A program made the translations under genes and the position numbers. From Lolium rigidum (taxonomy: Eukaryota > Streptophyta > Magnoliopsida > Poales > Poaceae): a stretch of DNA of 64,000 bases. Position 1 is the first letter of the stretch. Each line of letters begins with the position of its first letter. This document shows, piece by piece, positions 31,991 through 42,715 of the stretch. The DNA lies in assembly GCF_022539505.1 (NCBI RefSeq), contig NC_061508.1, positions 61,885,754 to 61,949,753 of the forward strand. Reading direction: 5' to 3'. The notes under the pieces are model-generated. The model made no database searches. It had not been told where the DNA came from and saw nothing but the letters and a program-made list of their open reading frames with translations.

Positions 31991-33701
31991 ATGCAAAACA
32001 AAGGGAAGCACTACTACACCATGTGGCAGACCATGTTCGAGATCGACACCAAGTACCTGCCTATCAAGCCTATTGGGAGAGGAGCCTACGGGATAGTTTG
32101 CTTGTCAGTAGACCAGGAGACCAACGAGAAGGTCGCGATCAAAAAGATAAACAATGTCTTCAGCAATCGCAAGGACGCGCTGAGGACTCTGCGCGAGCTG
32201 AAGCTCCTTCGGCACTTCAGTCACGAGAACGTTATTTGTTTGAAGGATATAATGATGCCCATAAATAGGAAGAGCTTCAAGGATGTGTATCTGGTCTCTG
32301 AACTCATGGACACCGACCTCCATCAGATTATCAATTCGTCTCAGCCGCTTTCCAACGATCATTGCCTATATTTCCTTTTTCAGGTAACCGTCTGCTCTGT
32401 TTTTCATTCTTACCACCTGTCCAATTGCTCTGTTCATCATTGTCCATAAGTTTGTTTATTCGCAACTCAGGCCTGAATGGAAGTCATGGTTATGGCTTGA
32501 TAGACGTAGCAGTGATTTTTTCCTTCCGATACAAATCAAAGTAGGTCTCATAAATTCGCAGCCTTCAACTAAGCTATACCTAATACCTAACTGGACATAC
32601 ATTCCATGCCTCATGCCAAAGTATTTTTTAGTCGATTTTTTTTATCCTGGATTGCTTCAGAGAAGGTTCTTGTGTGGTGCTAGAGTGATGTTTTTGTAGT
32701 CCTATACCAATCTACATTAGTTCATGGTCTATCTCAAGTTGTTGACTTCCAACCAGTTAAGTTGCCAAAAGAATGATCTGGTTATTCCTGGAAGAAGCAC
32801 CGGTTAACTTCGGTGTGTCTAGTATGTAGGAGCTTTTATAGCCGCACCCAAATAGTGTTTGTGCTTAGAATTTTAATTCTTAGAAGAAGATTAATACACA
32901 TCAGATTTACACAGGGTAGTTGCATGAACATATATAACTTAATCCTGCCAATTACTTGTAAAGGAACAATATTTACCTGCTTGACTTATCTTACAATTTT
33001 TTTTTCTTTGTTACTGTAGTGTTTTCGTATTTTGTGCTGATTGTTTTACAGTTTCACTCATACTTGTCGACCGATTAATAATCTAAGATGCCACCTTTTG
33101 TTGACTGCAGCTGCTCCAAGGGCTGAAGTGCATTCATTCAACAGGGATACTCCATAGAGACCTGAAACCAGAGAACCTTCTGGTTAACGCAAACTGTGAT
33201 CTGAAGATCTGTGACTTTGGTCTGGCTCGCACAAATAACATTGAAGGTCAACTTATGACTGAATATGTTGTCACTCGCCCATATAGAGCTCCTGAGCTGC
33301 TGCTCGGCTTGGACAGCTACGGTACCTCCATAGATGTCTGGTCTGTTGGCTGCATATTTGCTGAGCTACTTGGCCGGAAGCCGATCTTTCGAGGAACGGG
33401 GAGCCTAGATCAGCTTAAGCACATAGTCAATGTTCTTGGCAGCGTGGGTGATGCTGACCTTGAGTTCATTGACAACAAAAAAACTCGTGAGTACATTGAA
33501 TCCATTCCATACACTCCTGGCATTCCCCTCGCCGGTATGTACCCGCAAGCACATCCCCTTGCCCTTGATTTACTGCAGAAGATGCTTGTCTTCAATCCTT
33601 CAAAAAGGATTGGTGTCACTGAGGCTCTAGAGCACCCCTACATGTCTGCGTTGATCCAAGCGCAAACCCTCCTGCTGAGGTGCCCATCGATCTCGGTATA
33701 G
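31991..33701 (+). CDS. Mitogen-activated protein kinase, group C-like, two exons, C terminus frameshifted
   Basis: Exon 1 is 31991-32383 and exon 2 is 33111-33701 (GT/AG intron of 727 bp at ...FLFQ|LLQG..., the single-intron layout of plant group C MAPKs such as MPK1/2/7/14). The 327-aa product has the Gly loop GRGAYGIV (29-36), Lys51 in VAIKK, catalytic HRDLKPEN (146-153), DFG (166-168) and the TEY activation motif (181-183). Oddities: TRPYRAPE replaces the near-invariant TRWYRAPE (Pro188). The natural start is probably the ATG at 31960 (MALRVNPP), but the frame breaks before NKGKHYY, so only the downstream Met at 31991 is in frame. Near 33650 a net frame change replaces the usual [16 protein letters not shown] tail with QAQTLLLRC and a stop. 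The lost tail is still readable in another frame to about 33792. It could be a decaying paralogue, or the lesions could be sequence errors. 33793-34126 is the 3' flank. Confidence 0.85.
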
Positions 33702-34141
33702 ATGAAAACCTCAGCGTAGAGATGATACGAGAAATGTTGTGGCAGGAGATGCTCCAGAACCGCCCGAGGACGTCAAAATGGGGGAGAATGTGACAATCAG
33801 GAGATGCTCCATGGGTTGTAATCTTGCATGCACAGTATTTATGCAAATGTACACTCTCCATACGACCATACGTGTAAGATTATGTGCTTGACAGTTAAAG
33901 ATGCTATGACATTGGGACTACAAACATGGAAACGGAAGTTAGAAGAAAAATCTATTTACTCCAACACAAAGAGTATGCTTGCAACTTCAAAAGTATAATG
34001 TAGTTGCCAAGTGCCATAGCAACAGAAAAGGATTTCGTGGTTATGTATAGTTTTGTGTCATTGGACTGACTGAATTCTTAGTGACTACTTACAGTTGAAA
34101 GCTATTTATCTGATGGGCTTTGTCATGATCTGTCTATTTTT

Positions 34142-35850
34142 TTGACTGGGTTAGGAGCGGCTGGAGCAATCCTTCGGGATCATCGATTTTCTCTTGTGAA
34201 AGATAAAATAGTAGGATAGACGCTCCGCTCCTGCGCGTCGATCCCGCGGGCGCCGCCAGGGGCGAACCCTAGCTCCTGCGCGTCCCGACCTCCCCTCCTC
34301 CCTCCTCCGCCGCCGCCGGCGAGAGCCGCCGGGCAAAGCCCGCGCGGTGCTGGCGGCGGCGGGACATACCTTACCCGCTCGCAGGGGCCCTGCGCGAGGC
34401 AGGCGCGGTCGGCGGCGGTGCTCCTAGGGGCTTGTGGAGCTCGGTCCGGCGGCGACGGTGAGGCTTGGCGGCGGCTGTTCTCGGCGGAGGTGCGTGCTGC
34501 CGCAGCGTATGGCGGAGGACGATGGCGGAGGGCGACGGCGGAGGAGGCTGCTGGCGGCGGCCCGGGTTTGGGCCAGGCGGGCCCCGATCTGGGCCAGGCT
34601 TGCCGCGTCCAGGGCCAGGAGGGCCGTGGAGGTAGCCAGCGCTGGCGGGGCTCCTCCCAGGTTGCACCGCCGTTTGTGCCAGGTGGGCCCAGATCCGGCG
34701 GTCCTCGGCAGTACGGCTGCGCAGTCCATCTTCTGTCCGGGAGGGCCGAGGTGAGGCTCTTGCTCGAGTTCGGTGGCGAGTTCTTCGATGCCGACAAAGT
34801 GTCCGGCTTGACCGGCGGCATGGCGGCGTCGACAACGGCGCGGCTCTGTCCCCGGGCATCGTGGCAGGGGTGCTTCTTGGCGGCGGTTCGTGGTCTCGGC
34901 CAAGGCCGTTTTGCGAGGAGTGAGGTTGCGGCGACGCCGCTCGTGGTGTGTGGTTAGCTCGTGGCAGGTCGATGGTGGCAAGGGTTGGTCCGACCCGGTG
35001 CTGCAGGTGGATGGCGATGGCGACCTAGGCGTAGCAGTGTGGTGGCACGGCTAATGGGGCGTGATCGAGGCCTGGCAGGCGGCCGGGCCTGATTTAGGCC
35101 ACATTGACCATGCTACTGCGTCCGGACGGCGGGCACCTTGGGTGTCGGAGGGTGGATCCCCTCCCTTGGGCTGCCGTGTGCTTTGATGGCTGCTGTCAAT
35201 GGTGCCTTCCTACCCTGCCCAATTCGAGTTGCGGCGTGCTGGTTAATCCATGGGCTCGAGTTCGTGGGGATGCCGGGGCGGCGGCCCTGGAAGGTGGACT
35301 GCGCGGTTGGCTCTTCGGCGGGCAACGCGGCGGTGGTGGTGGTCTCTCTCTTCGGTCATGAGGATGGCGTGGAGCGGACGGTGGGGGATCCTGGTGTTGG
35401 CGGCGCTTCGGCCTCGGCAACCCCCAGATCGTGTTTGGGATGCCCAACTTAGGGACAGCGGGCGGCTGGGTTGTCGGGCGTGGTGTGTGGATGCTTCCGG
35501 GCGAAAGCTCAGCGCCTCGGCGCCAACGCCGGCGGTGCCTGCGGGTATCGCAACCCTCTTGGGGGCGTCGTTGTGGGTATCCGCCCCGCGGTACGGCTCC
35601 GGGTGAAAGCCCTTGACCTCATGGTCTCGACGGCGGCGGCGCAATGCGTCGTTTTCCCTCTTGGGGGCGTCGTTGTGGAGCCCCGTTTCGACTCGGTCTC
35701 GCGTCTATGTCCTCGTGGCAACTTTGGGGTCTCTGTGTTCTTTTTTGTTTTTCTTTGATCTGCTTTGTAAGAGGCTCTCCTCTCCACCTTGTATCGGTTC
35801 GACCGTTGCGGCTTTATTTATAAAGCGGGGCGAAAGCCTATTTCGAGGAG
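34142..35850 (+). mobile_element. LINE-like non-coding retroposon (1.7 kb) with 15-bp target duplication
   Basis: GATCTGTCTATTTTT occurs at 34127-34141 and 35851-35865, flanking the block. Its 3' end reads GCTTTATTTATAAAGCGGGG then CGAAAGCC, a common 3' terminus of grass LINEs. The 5' 1.4 kb is very GC-rich. It contains no RT or endonuclease motif, and its ORFs are compositional. It is probably an internally deleted or chimeric element copied in trans by a LINE. It lies in the 3' flank of the MAPK gene. Confidence 0.8.
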
Positions 35851-36083
35851 GATCTGTCTATTTTTCATTCTCGGTTCTACCAGACACGCAAGTTAGGTGT
35901 AATGTAGTAGTTCATACCTATGATTAGACTTGATGTGTATGCATATGACCTTTTTCTCTTGTAAGCATATCTGCCCTCTCTTAATTGTTTTTTTCCTTAC
36001 TTGCCCTTTGATATGGTATAAAGTATTGACGAATCTGCTATGCTCTTAATATTGAACAGAGGTAGTAGTTTCGATCATTTTAA
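35851..36083 (+). other. 3' flank of the MAPK block and start of the duplicated TLDc segment
   Basis: From 36048 (ATATTGAACAGAGGTAGTAG) the sequence matches 26556 onward, marking the left edge of the second TLDc copy. The preceding 200 bases are unremarkable. Confidence 0.5.
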
Positions 36084-37523
36084 GAGCATCTCCAACAGAC
36101 GCGCTATATCGCGGCGCGCTAAAACCAAGAATCCGCGCGCGGTAAACAGATATCGCGCGCTGTGACGTTTTTTCCTCCGCCGGACGCGCCATTTTGCAGC
36201 GCGCGTTGGCGCGGTAAAATAGCACCTCCGCCGGACGCGCTATTTTGCAGCGCGCGGACGCGGCGCAAACAGCAAATACACACAAATATGCATCCACCAA
36301 GATGAAACAATATATAAAAAATCACAAATAAAAATATAATATATTGTTCACAACAATACTTCACACCAAATACAACACATACAACAATACAACATGGTTT
36401 TGAGACAATACAACACATACAACAATACAACATGGTTTTCAAACAAATACAACAAATATGCAACTATTGTTGTCCATTCCAATTCCACCATTCTTCCATG
36501 AGATCTTTTTGAAGGTCATCATGTGTGTCGTTGCACCGAATGGCATGGTATGAGGCAATGAATCGGGCAATCCTATGTGCGGACCTCGTCACTTGCACGG
36601 GAACCCCCATCAAGTCGTAGTGGGTATGATCCACATCTTTTCCGCGATCATCCTCTATAATCATGTTGTGCATGATTACACACGCGGTCATGATATACCA
36701 AAGGCATTCTTGATCCCAAAATCTAGCCGGTCCTCTAACAATGGCAAATTGGGCTTGCAAAATCCCAAATGCTCTCTCTACATCTTTCCTAGCCGCCGCT
36801 TGTGCATTTTGGCCTCTTAACGGCGCGGTATGCTAATAGTATCGATATGTTCTCCTCTTCTTCTTGGTCGAACTCGTCATCCGATGAATCATATGAGGAA
36901 CTCTACAAACATATGTATCATATTAATTCACTATGAACTATTGTAGCTACTTGACGAGTTTTGGCCGGCCGGCGGAGGTTCATACCTTGCGAGCAAATGG
37001 GCGAGCACCATGGGCGCGCCAAGTTGCAAGCAAGCTGCTCGAGGACGACGAGGACGACATGTCGACGGCGGCGCGAAGGGGGCGGCGGAGAAGGACCGCC
37101 GGCTACAACTCGTCGCTGACGGCCGCGCGAGCGACACAGCGCGGCGGAGCGTCCGCCGCTGCCAGGAGGAGGTGCGGGCGACGCGGATCTACGACGCGGC
37201 GGCGCGCAGAAGCGGGGGCGGCGGCGGAGTCGACCGGCGGCGGCTGGATTTCGCGCCGGCGGTAGGTGGGGAAATGAGGGCGCGGGCGCGGGGAGGAAAT
37301 TTCCAGCCGTTGGCTTTTTCGCGCTTGGACGAGCGATGCCGCGCGCTGTAGCCAACGCGCCGGATATGCCGCTCCGGATTGTGCAAAAAGCCGCGCGCCC
37401 TAAAATATTTACAGCGCCGCGCCGTTTACCGCGCCTGCTGGAGCGCCTGATTCTGTCCCGCGCGCGCTATATCGGACGTTTTTATGCCGCGCGGCCTATA
37501 TAGCGCGTCTGTTGGAGATGCTC
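36084..37523. mobile_element. PIF/Harbinger DNA transposon with transposase remnant (1440 bp)
   Basis: Terminal inverted repeats GAGCATCTCCAACAGACGCG (36084) and CGCGTCTGTTGGAGATGCTC (ending 37523) are flanked by TAA at 36081-36083 and 37524-37526. The complementarity continues into GCTATAT. The minus strand holds a fragment of a Harbinger transposase. The 36930-37400 part is GC-rich and has no recognisable protein. It occupies the position equivalent to the Harbinger at 26590 in the other TLDc copy, but its sequence is different. Confidence 0.92.
36464..36760 (-). pseudogene. PIF/Harbinger transposase (DDE_Tnp_4), C-terminal fragment
   Basis: The 98-aa minus-strand frame has FAIVRGPARFWDQECLWYIM, TACVIMHNMIIEDDRG and DLMEEWWNWNG, a typical C terminus of plant Harbinger transposases. 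The catalytic DDE core upstream is absent or degraded, so the fragment cannot act by itself. Confidence 0.85.
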
Positions 37524-37780
37524 TAACAACCTTATGTGCTAGTAGCACTCCACTGATTCCCTGATACACACCATCAGATATGCCTTTACATAAAGATCAG
37601 AAGATCAATATCTTCTTCTAAGTTGGGGATCGTATTGCAATTGATGTTTCTGTAGAGAAAGTGTTGTAGTAACGTTATTGCCTTATTGTTGGGATCGTAT
37701 TTCTAGAAGTGAATATCAGTTGTCATGCTCCTATGTTTCTTGCTTCTTTAGGATTATACTGTTAAATTTCCAATTGCAAG

Positions 37781-38311
37781 GGCTAATAACTATTTCACGT
37801 TTTGCTCCCCGGAGTATTTGGCAATGGGAGGTGGTGGTCACTTTGCACTTTATCTCGATGAAGACCTGTAATCTCTACCCTCCCTCTTACATCGTCACAT
37901 GATTTCTATTTCGTGGTTCATGTTAATCTGTTATTATGCTAACTTGAGCCATGAGCATGTGTCTCTTACTCCTTCTTCTGCAATTCAATATCACCTAACA
38001 TCATGTATCATGTAACCCACATATTCAAATTTGTTGTTTACTGACTTTGCAGCCTGAATGGTTCCAGTTCCACCTCAGAAACATTTAACAACCCATGCCT
38101 ATCACTTAGCCAGAACTTTGAAGTCAAGCATATTGACGTACATGTTCAGTAGTGTGCATATCAGTTAATCCTCGTTATCTCTATCTCCCCATGTTGAGAC
38201 TTCATAGTAATAACATATCAACTGCAGCTGTGGGGCTTCGTCAATGCTTCTAAGTATGATGAGATGCTCACGGTCTGCGGCACTTAGAAACCTGGAATTT
38301 GGAATTTGTGA
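37781..38311 (+). pseudogene. TLDc gene 3' exons (copy 2 of the ANNYFTF exon plus the last two exons)
   Basis: 37781-37867 encodes ANNYFTFCSPEYLAMGGGG, then HFALYLDEDL. Its acceptor has changed to GCAAG and one G is missing, altering phase. 38053-38149 encodes NGSSSTSETFNNPCLSLSQN, then FEVKHIDVHVQ. Its donor reads CAG|TAGTG, so the GT is lost. 38228-38311 encodes LWGFVNASKYDEMLTVCGT and a stop (TAG at 38285) just before KPGIWNL and a second stop. Together these finish the TLDc domain begun at 24386. Splice-site losses and the early stop mark it as a pseudogene. Confidence 0.85.
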
Positions 38312-40017
38312 GTATTCACAAGTTTCTCAGCCGTTCACACTTTGGGCCTACCTTGATGGGCGATGGCTTGTACAGTTTTGTAAGTATATATACGGGGTTT
38401 CATACTTTCATTAGATTCTGACTGGAGGCCGTAAAGTAAGACGTCTGTAGGAAAACAGAGTCCGTTTATGAACTCATGGCTGTGAAACAAGATCAGAACT
38501 CTGAAACTTGACTGGAGCAGGTGCCTTGCTCATGTTTGTAAATAGGCGTTTGCTCCGGTACAACCCCCTCCCCTAAACTCAAAGCAAATTTAAATACAAG
38601 AACGGCTGAGATCGCTTGATACCCCTTCGTTTAATATTAAACGGGTATACGAAGCCCTGTACAAAACCCGTATGATCCAACTAAATTGTATGCCGCATAC
38701 GTATGTACATAATTATGTATGTACGTAGATTATTGGTGGCGATTCGTCAGCGCGGTGGCGGTCGTGGCCGCCGGGCGGGAGGAGCAACAAGATGGTGATG
38801 GGCAGCCACGAGGCACCTGTGGAGGCGAAGCTGGACGAGACGAGTCTCGGCAATGTCTCGTAGGTCCGTACCGGTATGGTTGGAGCGGCGTGCAGGCTAG
38901 ACGGCGGCGTGACGGCGCGACGAACGGCCGGATAGTTCCGCCCCGAACAGTCCAGTGCAATTCGGCCGGACTGTCCGTCGCGTTGGGATCGAGACTAACC
39001 GGACTGTCTTGCGGTGCTTGCGTTGGACTGTCTTGCGGCGCCGGACTGTCTTGTGGTGTTCGTGCCGGACTGTCTTGCGGCGCCGGACTGTCTTGCAGTG
39101 CCCGCCGGACTGTCTTGCGGCGACTGTATGCCTATACGTAGGAATACTGAGTTTTGGATTTGGGCTTGGACATGGGCCTAAATAATACCGGTTGGGTTTT
39201 GTTGAGTCAGCCCGTGTTTGGTGAGAGGTGTGAATGAAAGTGGTGAAGAAGGTCGTACTTTGATTCCCAGCGCATGCTTAACAACATAGTACATTACCAT
39301 ATTAATTTGGCAGTGCCTCACTGGTGACACAATCATATTCTCAGCCCATGCTTAACAATGACTCAACCAAATGTCAGTGGTAAAGAAAGTCGTACTTGGG
39401 TTCATCTGTGTGACATGGGAACTAAGTGGCACAATATACCGTTTTAATTTGTCTACTTACATGCATGAAGCTCAATGGGAATCGAAACGTATAAAGATTG
39501 GGCCTTTATTTTCACAATGAGGGTTAGATTAAAAGGCCGTATGGATTGATTGATGCCTAGGCTAGGACTTACCCTTTTCGAAAAAACAATGTTGGTTAGA
39601 TTTCATCTTCATTATCTATTACTAGCCGCCAACCAGTGTATTCGCACTAGCCATATGTCGATATAAGGAACTTCTGCACTACTCAAGTACACAAAGCTGA
39701 ATGACAAATGATTAATATAACAAGTCATGAACGCTTTGCTGGGTTATTTATCTAATCGGCATGATAAGGTGTATGATGTTAAACTATATTTGTAACAAAA
39801 AATTGCATTCATCTGCCCATCAAATTTCAAAAGAAACTCTTGTGTACTAACAAACATTTACACCATACGTTAAATAAGAGCTACTTTACAGTTGAGGGTA
39901 GTAGGCTAGACCAATTGATCACATGAAAATCAGTAAACACGTTTTTTCTATGTTAAGTAGATGCCTGGAAACATAATCAAATTTGTTACTGTATCTTCAT
40001 CTCATATGTTAGCAAAA
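38312..40017. other. Intergenic region between the TLDc and WAK loci
   Basis: 38312-38550 is probable TLDc 3' UTR. 38720-39130 is a GC-rich island with a minisatellite. 39130-40017 is AT-rich and carries two similar phrases (GTACTTTGATTCCCAGC.CATGCTTAACAA at 39257 and CATATTCTCAGCCCATGCTTAACAATG at 39330). No gene is recognised. Confidence 0.5.
38962..39124 (+). repeat. Minisatellite, core CCGGACTGTCTTGCGGCG
   Basis: The core GGACTGTCTTG(C/T)(G/A)G(C/T)G recurs six times between 38999 and 39121, with alternating spacers (GCC, GTTCGTGCC, CCCGCC). A seventh diverged copy (GGACTGTCCGTCGCG) lies at 38968. Confidence 0.8.
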
Positions 40018-42323
40018 CTATCGAGGATAACTTCCAGATGCAATGAACTCTTCTTCCATACTATATTGTCTGGTTGATCCCTTGTGGTTTATTCTGAACT
40101 TAGTTGATGGGCAGTTTATTGCAACATAATGCTCCTCGACCTTCTTGGTTGACATTTTATCAAAAATATGCTCGTTGGTTGCACGCACCTCTTCTAGTGT
40201 CAGCTCCACTTGTCTCATGGTCGGACGATCCTCGCCTCTTATGTTTAGGCAAGCTACTGCAATTGTGGCCACTTTCTCGACCTCTTTTCCTCCATCCTCT
40301 ATAACTTGTTGATCTATTATTTGGAACAAATTGGCTTCTGCAAACAGGGTAACAAAATGTACAACAAGACCCTCACCATCCGAAGAAATATATGAAAAGG
40401 GTTTCTTCCGGGTTAGCAATTCCACAAGGACGACTCCAAAGCTGTAAACGTCGCTTTTCTCCGTGAGACGTCCCGTGTAGAAGTACATGGTCCCAATACC
40501 CTCTTGTACCTTGGGCCCTCGTTGTTACCCCTGACTGATCCATGGGAACATGCCTTGAGGACCCAAAATCCGCTACCTTTGCTGTTAAAGTATCATCCAA
40601 GAGTATGTTAGCAGACTTGACATCTCTATGGATGATAGGTATTGAAGCAGTTGAGTGAAGATAGGCTAGAGATTTTGCTGTTTCAATTGCTATTCTGAGC
40701 CTATCATCCCATGATAATGAGCCCCGCCCTTCAACATGCAAATGATCGTGAAGGGTTCCGTTGGATATGAACTCGTAGACCAACATCGGGACTTCGGTTT
40801 CAAGGCAACAACCATAGAGTCTTACCACATTTCTATGGTTTATTTGAGATAGAATAGCAACTTCATTAATGAACTCGTCAATTTCCTTCTGAAGCACCTT
40901 CTTTGGTTTCTTGATGGCTACGACATGGAGGTCTGACAAAATCCCTTTGTACACCGTACCATGCCCACCACCACCAAGTTCCCGAGATTTGTCAAAGTTA
41001 TTTGTCGCCTTTGCAAGCTCATCAAGGGTGAGGATCATCTTCTCCGTTATGCTTGCTCTTTGAGATACCAACTGTTCCAGAAGTTGCCCACGATTCTGCT
41101 CGAAGAATTTCCGTTTTAACATTTGTGCTGTCCGGTGTTTTACTTTTCTGGAAACATAGATTGCTGCGAGAACCAAAAGGACGAGACTCGCCCCACAGGC
41201 AACACCGATTATGGAACTTAGACCTGGAAGAAAAAGTCAAGTCCAGACCTAATAAGAACACACTGGCTAGTACTATAGGTAGTGAATTAAAAGTTGCAGC
41301 GTTACTGACCTTTAAAGAACTTGTTGCTACCACCTGGAAGTAAGAATAAAAATTCAGTTAATTGCAAGATAGAGAAACAAGGGTTATATACATTCTGAAG
41401 TGCGCATATATGCATATATAGGAGATATATAGGCTCCTGTTTGTACCTGAACACCCGCCCCTGACGAGGTAGGGGTTGCCGTGGTAGCCTTCGTCACATT
41501 CACAAGAGTAGCCTCTGTTCCCCGGTTTGCAGTGGCTGTGCTTGCTCTTGCAGATGTTGTTGGCCACCTCCTGAGGACAAATTTGGTTCCGCGATCTCAG
41601 CGTAGCTGAGGGACGCGATGAGCCAGGCTGCAAGACCTCCCAATGCAGAACAATGGGAACCTCCAGGTTCTGATGAGTCTTCCGACCTAGTTCCTCGATG
41701 AAGCGCCGCTTATTGAACCACCCTTCCTCTGCGATTAACATGTACGGGGCCGTGGATACCAGGTTCTGGTAGCTGTTCTGGTCGAACCATTGCAAGGATA
41801 ACTCCTTGGGCATGCCATCCTTGGACATGGAGATGCGTGCCTGGCAGCAGCCGATACCGTGACAAGGCTCGTCTTCATCGGTTAGCACGCCGGTGTCATT
41901 GAAGGAGCAGAGGGCAGCACATCCGCTGATGGTGGCCGGGTTGCCATCCCCAAGTAGCATTGCTTGCACATTGCACCCTGTGAGGGTGAGCTCGTTGCGG
42001 GTGGACAACGAGTAGGGTGCCTCTTCGCGTGCCCTGAAGATACTACTGAAATCGTTCGAAGCAGCAATTATTCTTCCGGTAATTGTAAGGACGCCGGCCA
42101 TGCCGGTGACACGCACTGTGTTGTTCCGGAGGGAGATCTCCACGACTCGAAGGCTGCCATCATCACCGAGAAGCAACCGTGGGGGGTCGTGGCTTGTGTC
42201 GCAAGTGAGGTTGAACCCTGGCAGGTAACACTGCGGCGGGCCTATACCGAATGGGTACGGCACTACCATATCCCCACAGATCGTGTCACAGTTAGCTGGC
42301 GAAGAGAGTGACAACATCGTCAT
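40018..42323 (-). pseudogene. Wall-associated receptor-like kinase (WAK), kinase part frameshifted
   Basis: Ectodomain exon 42323-41447: GUB_WAK_bind module CDTICGDMVVPYPFGIG...CYLPGFNLTCD, then C-rich EGF-like CKSKHSHCKPGNRGYSCECD. A 24-base exon (41333-41310) leads to the transmembrane/kinase exon (41223-40018): hydrophobic [20 protein letters not shown], Gly loop [34 protein letters not shown] and GTRGY. At about 40490 a frame change occurs within GTRGY.DP.Y, and [20 protein letters not shown], then RGEDRPTMRQVE continue in another frame to the stop at 40018. The ectodomain exon has no signal peptide and an in-frame TGA just upstream of its first Met, so it probably depends on an upstream exon. 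WAKs are plasma-membrane kinases that bind pectin fragments. The one frameshift separates the activation segment from the C lobe. Confidence 0.88.
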
Positions 42324-42715
42324 TATTCATCGGAGCTAAAATAGATAGGCTTGTGGAAACCAAAAATAAAAAATAAAACCACAATTTTTCAGAAAAAAAA
42401 AGCAGTAGATGTGCACCATAATTCGTCAAATATCATAACACATATTGATATATTTTGTAAAACCAAGGAGGATTTAATATAGTCCTATTGTTTTTGAAAC
42501 ATGTAGCATCACATATGTAGAAAATAGATTGTGTACTTGACAATACACGCAATCAAGCTTATGTACCTAATAGTCAGGTGACAGTACTATCATACTTTTC
42601 TGTTCTTTTTTTTAGGAAAGCAAATATCATAATTTAAGAAGAATATTATATCAAGTTTAAAGCAGAGCCCTTACTAATAATTCCTCAAAATAAATAAAGT
42701 TGTGATGTTTCTCAC

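Noticed and set aside
34180..35787. ORFs up to 213 aa in the GC-rich retroposon
   Set aside because: Low-complexity Pro/Ala/Arg on both strands with no RT, endonuclease or other motif.
36918..37386. Arg/Ala-rich ORFs in the right half of the second Harbinger
   Set aside because: Open in several frames on both strands. They may be GC-rich cargo but cannot be supported as a gene.
38719..39185. 140-aa and 76-aa ORFs over the minisatellite
   Set aside because: Made of the repeat unit (SCGAGLSCG...); the frame is open because the unit lacks stops.
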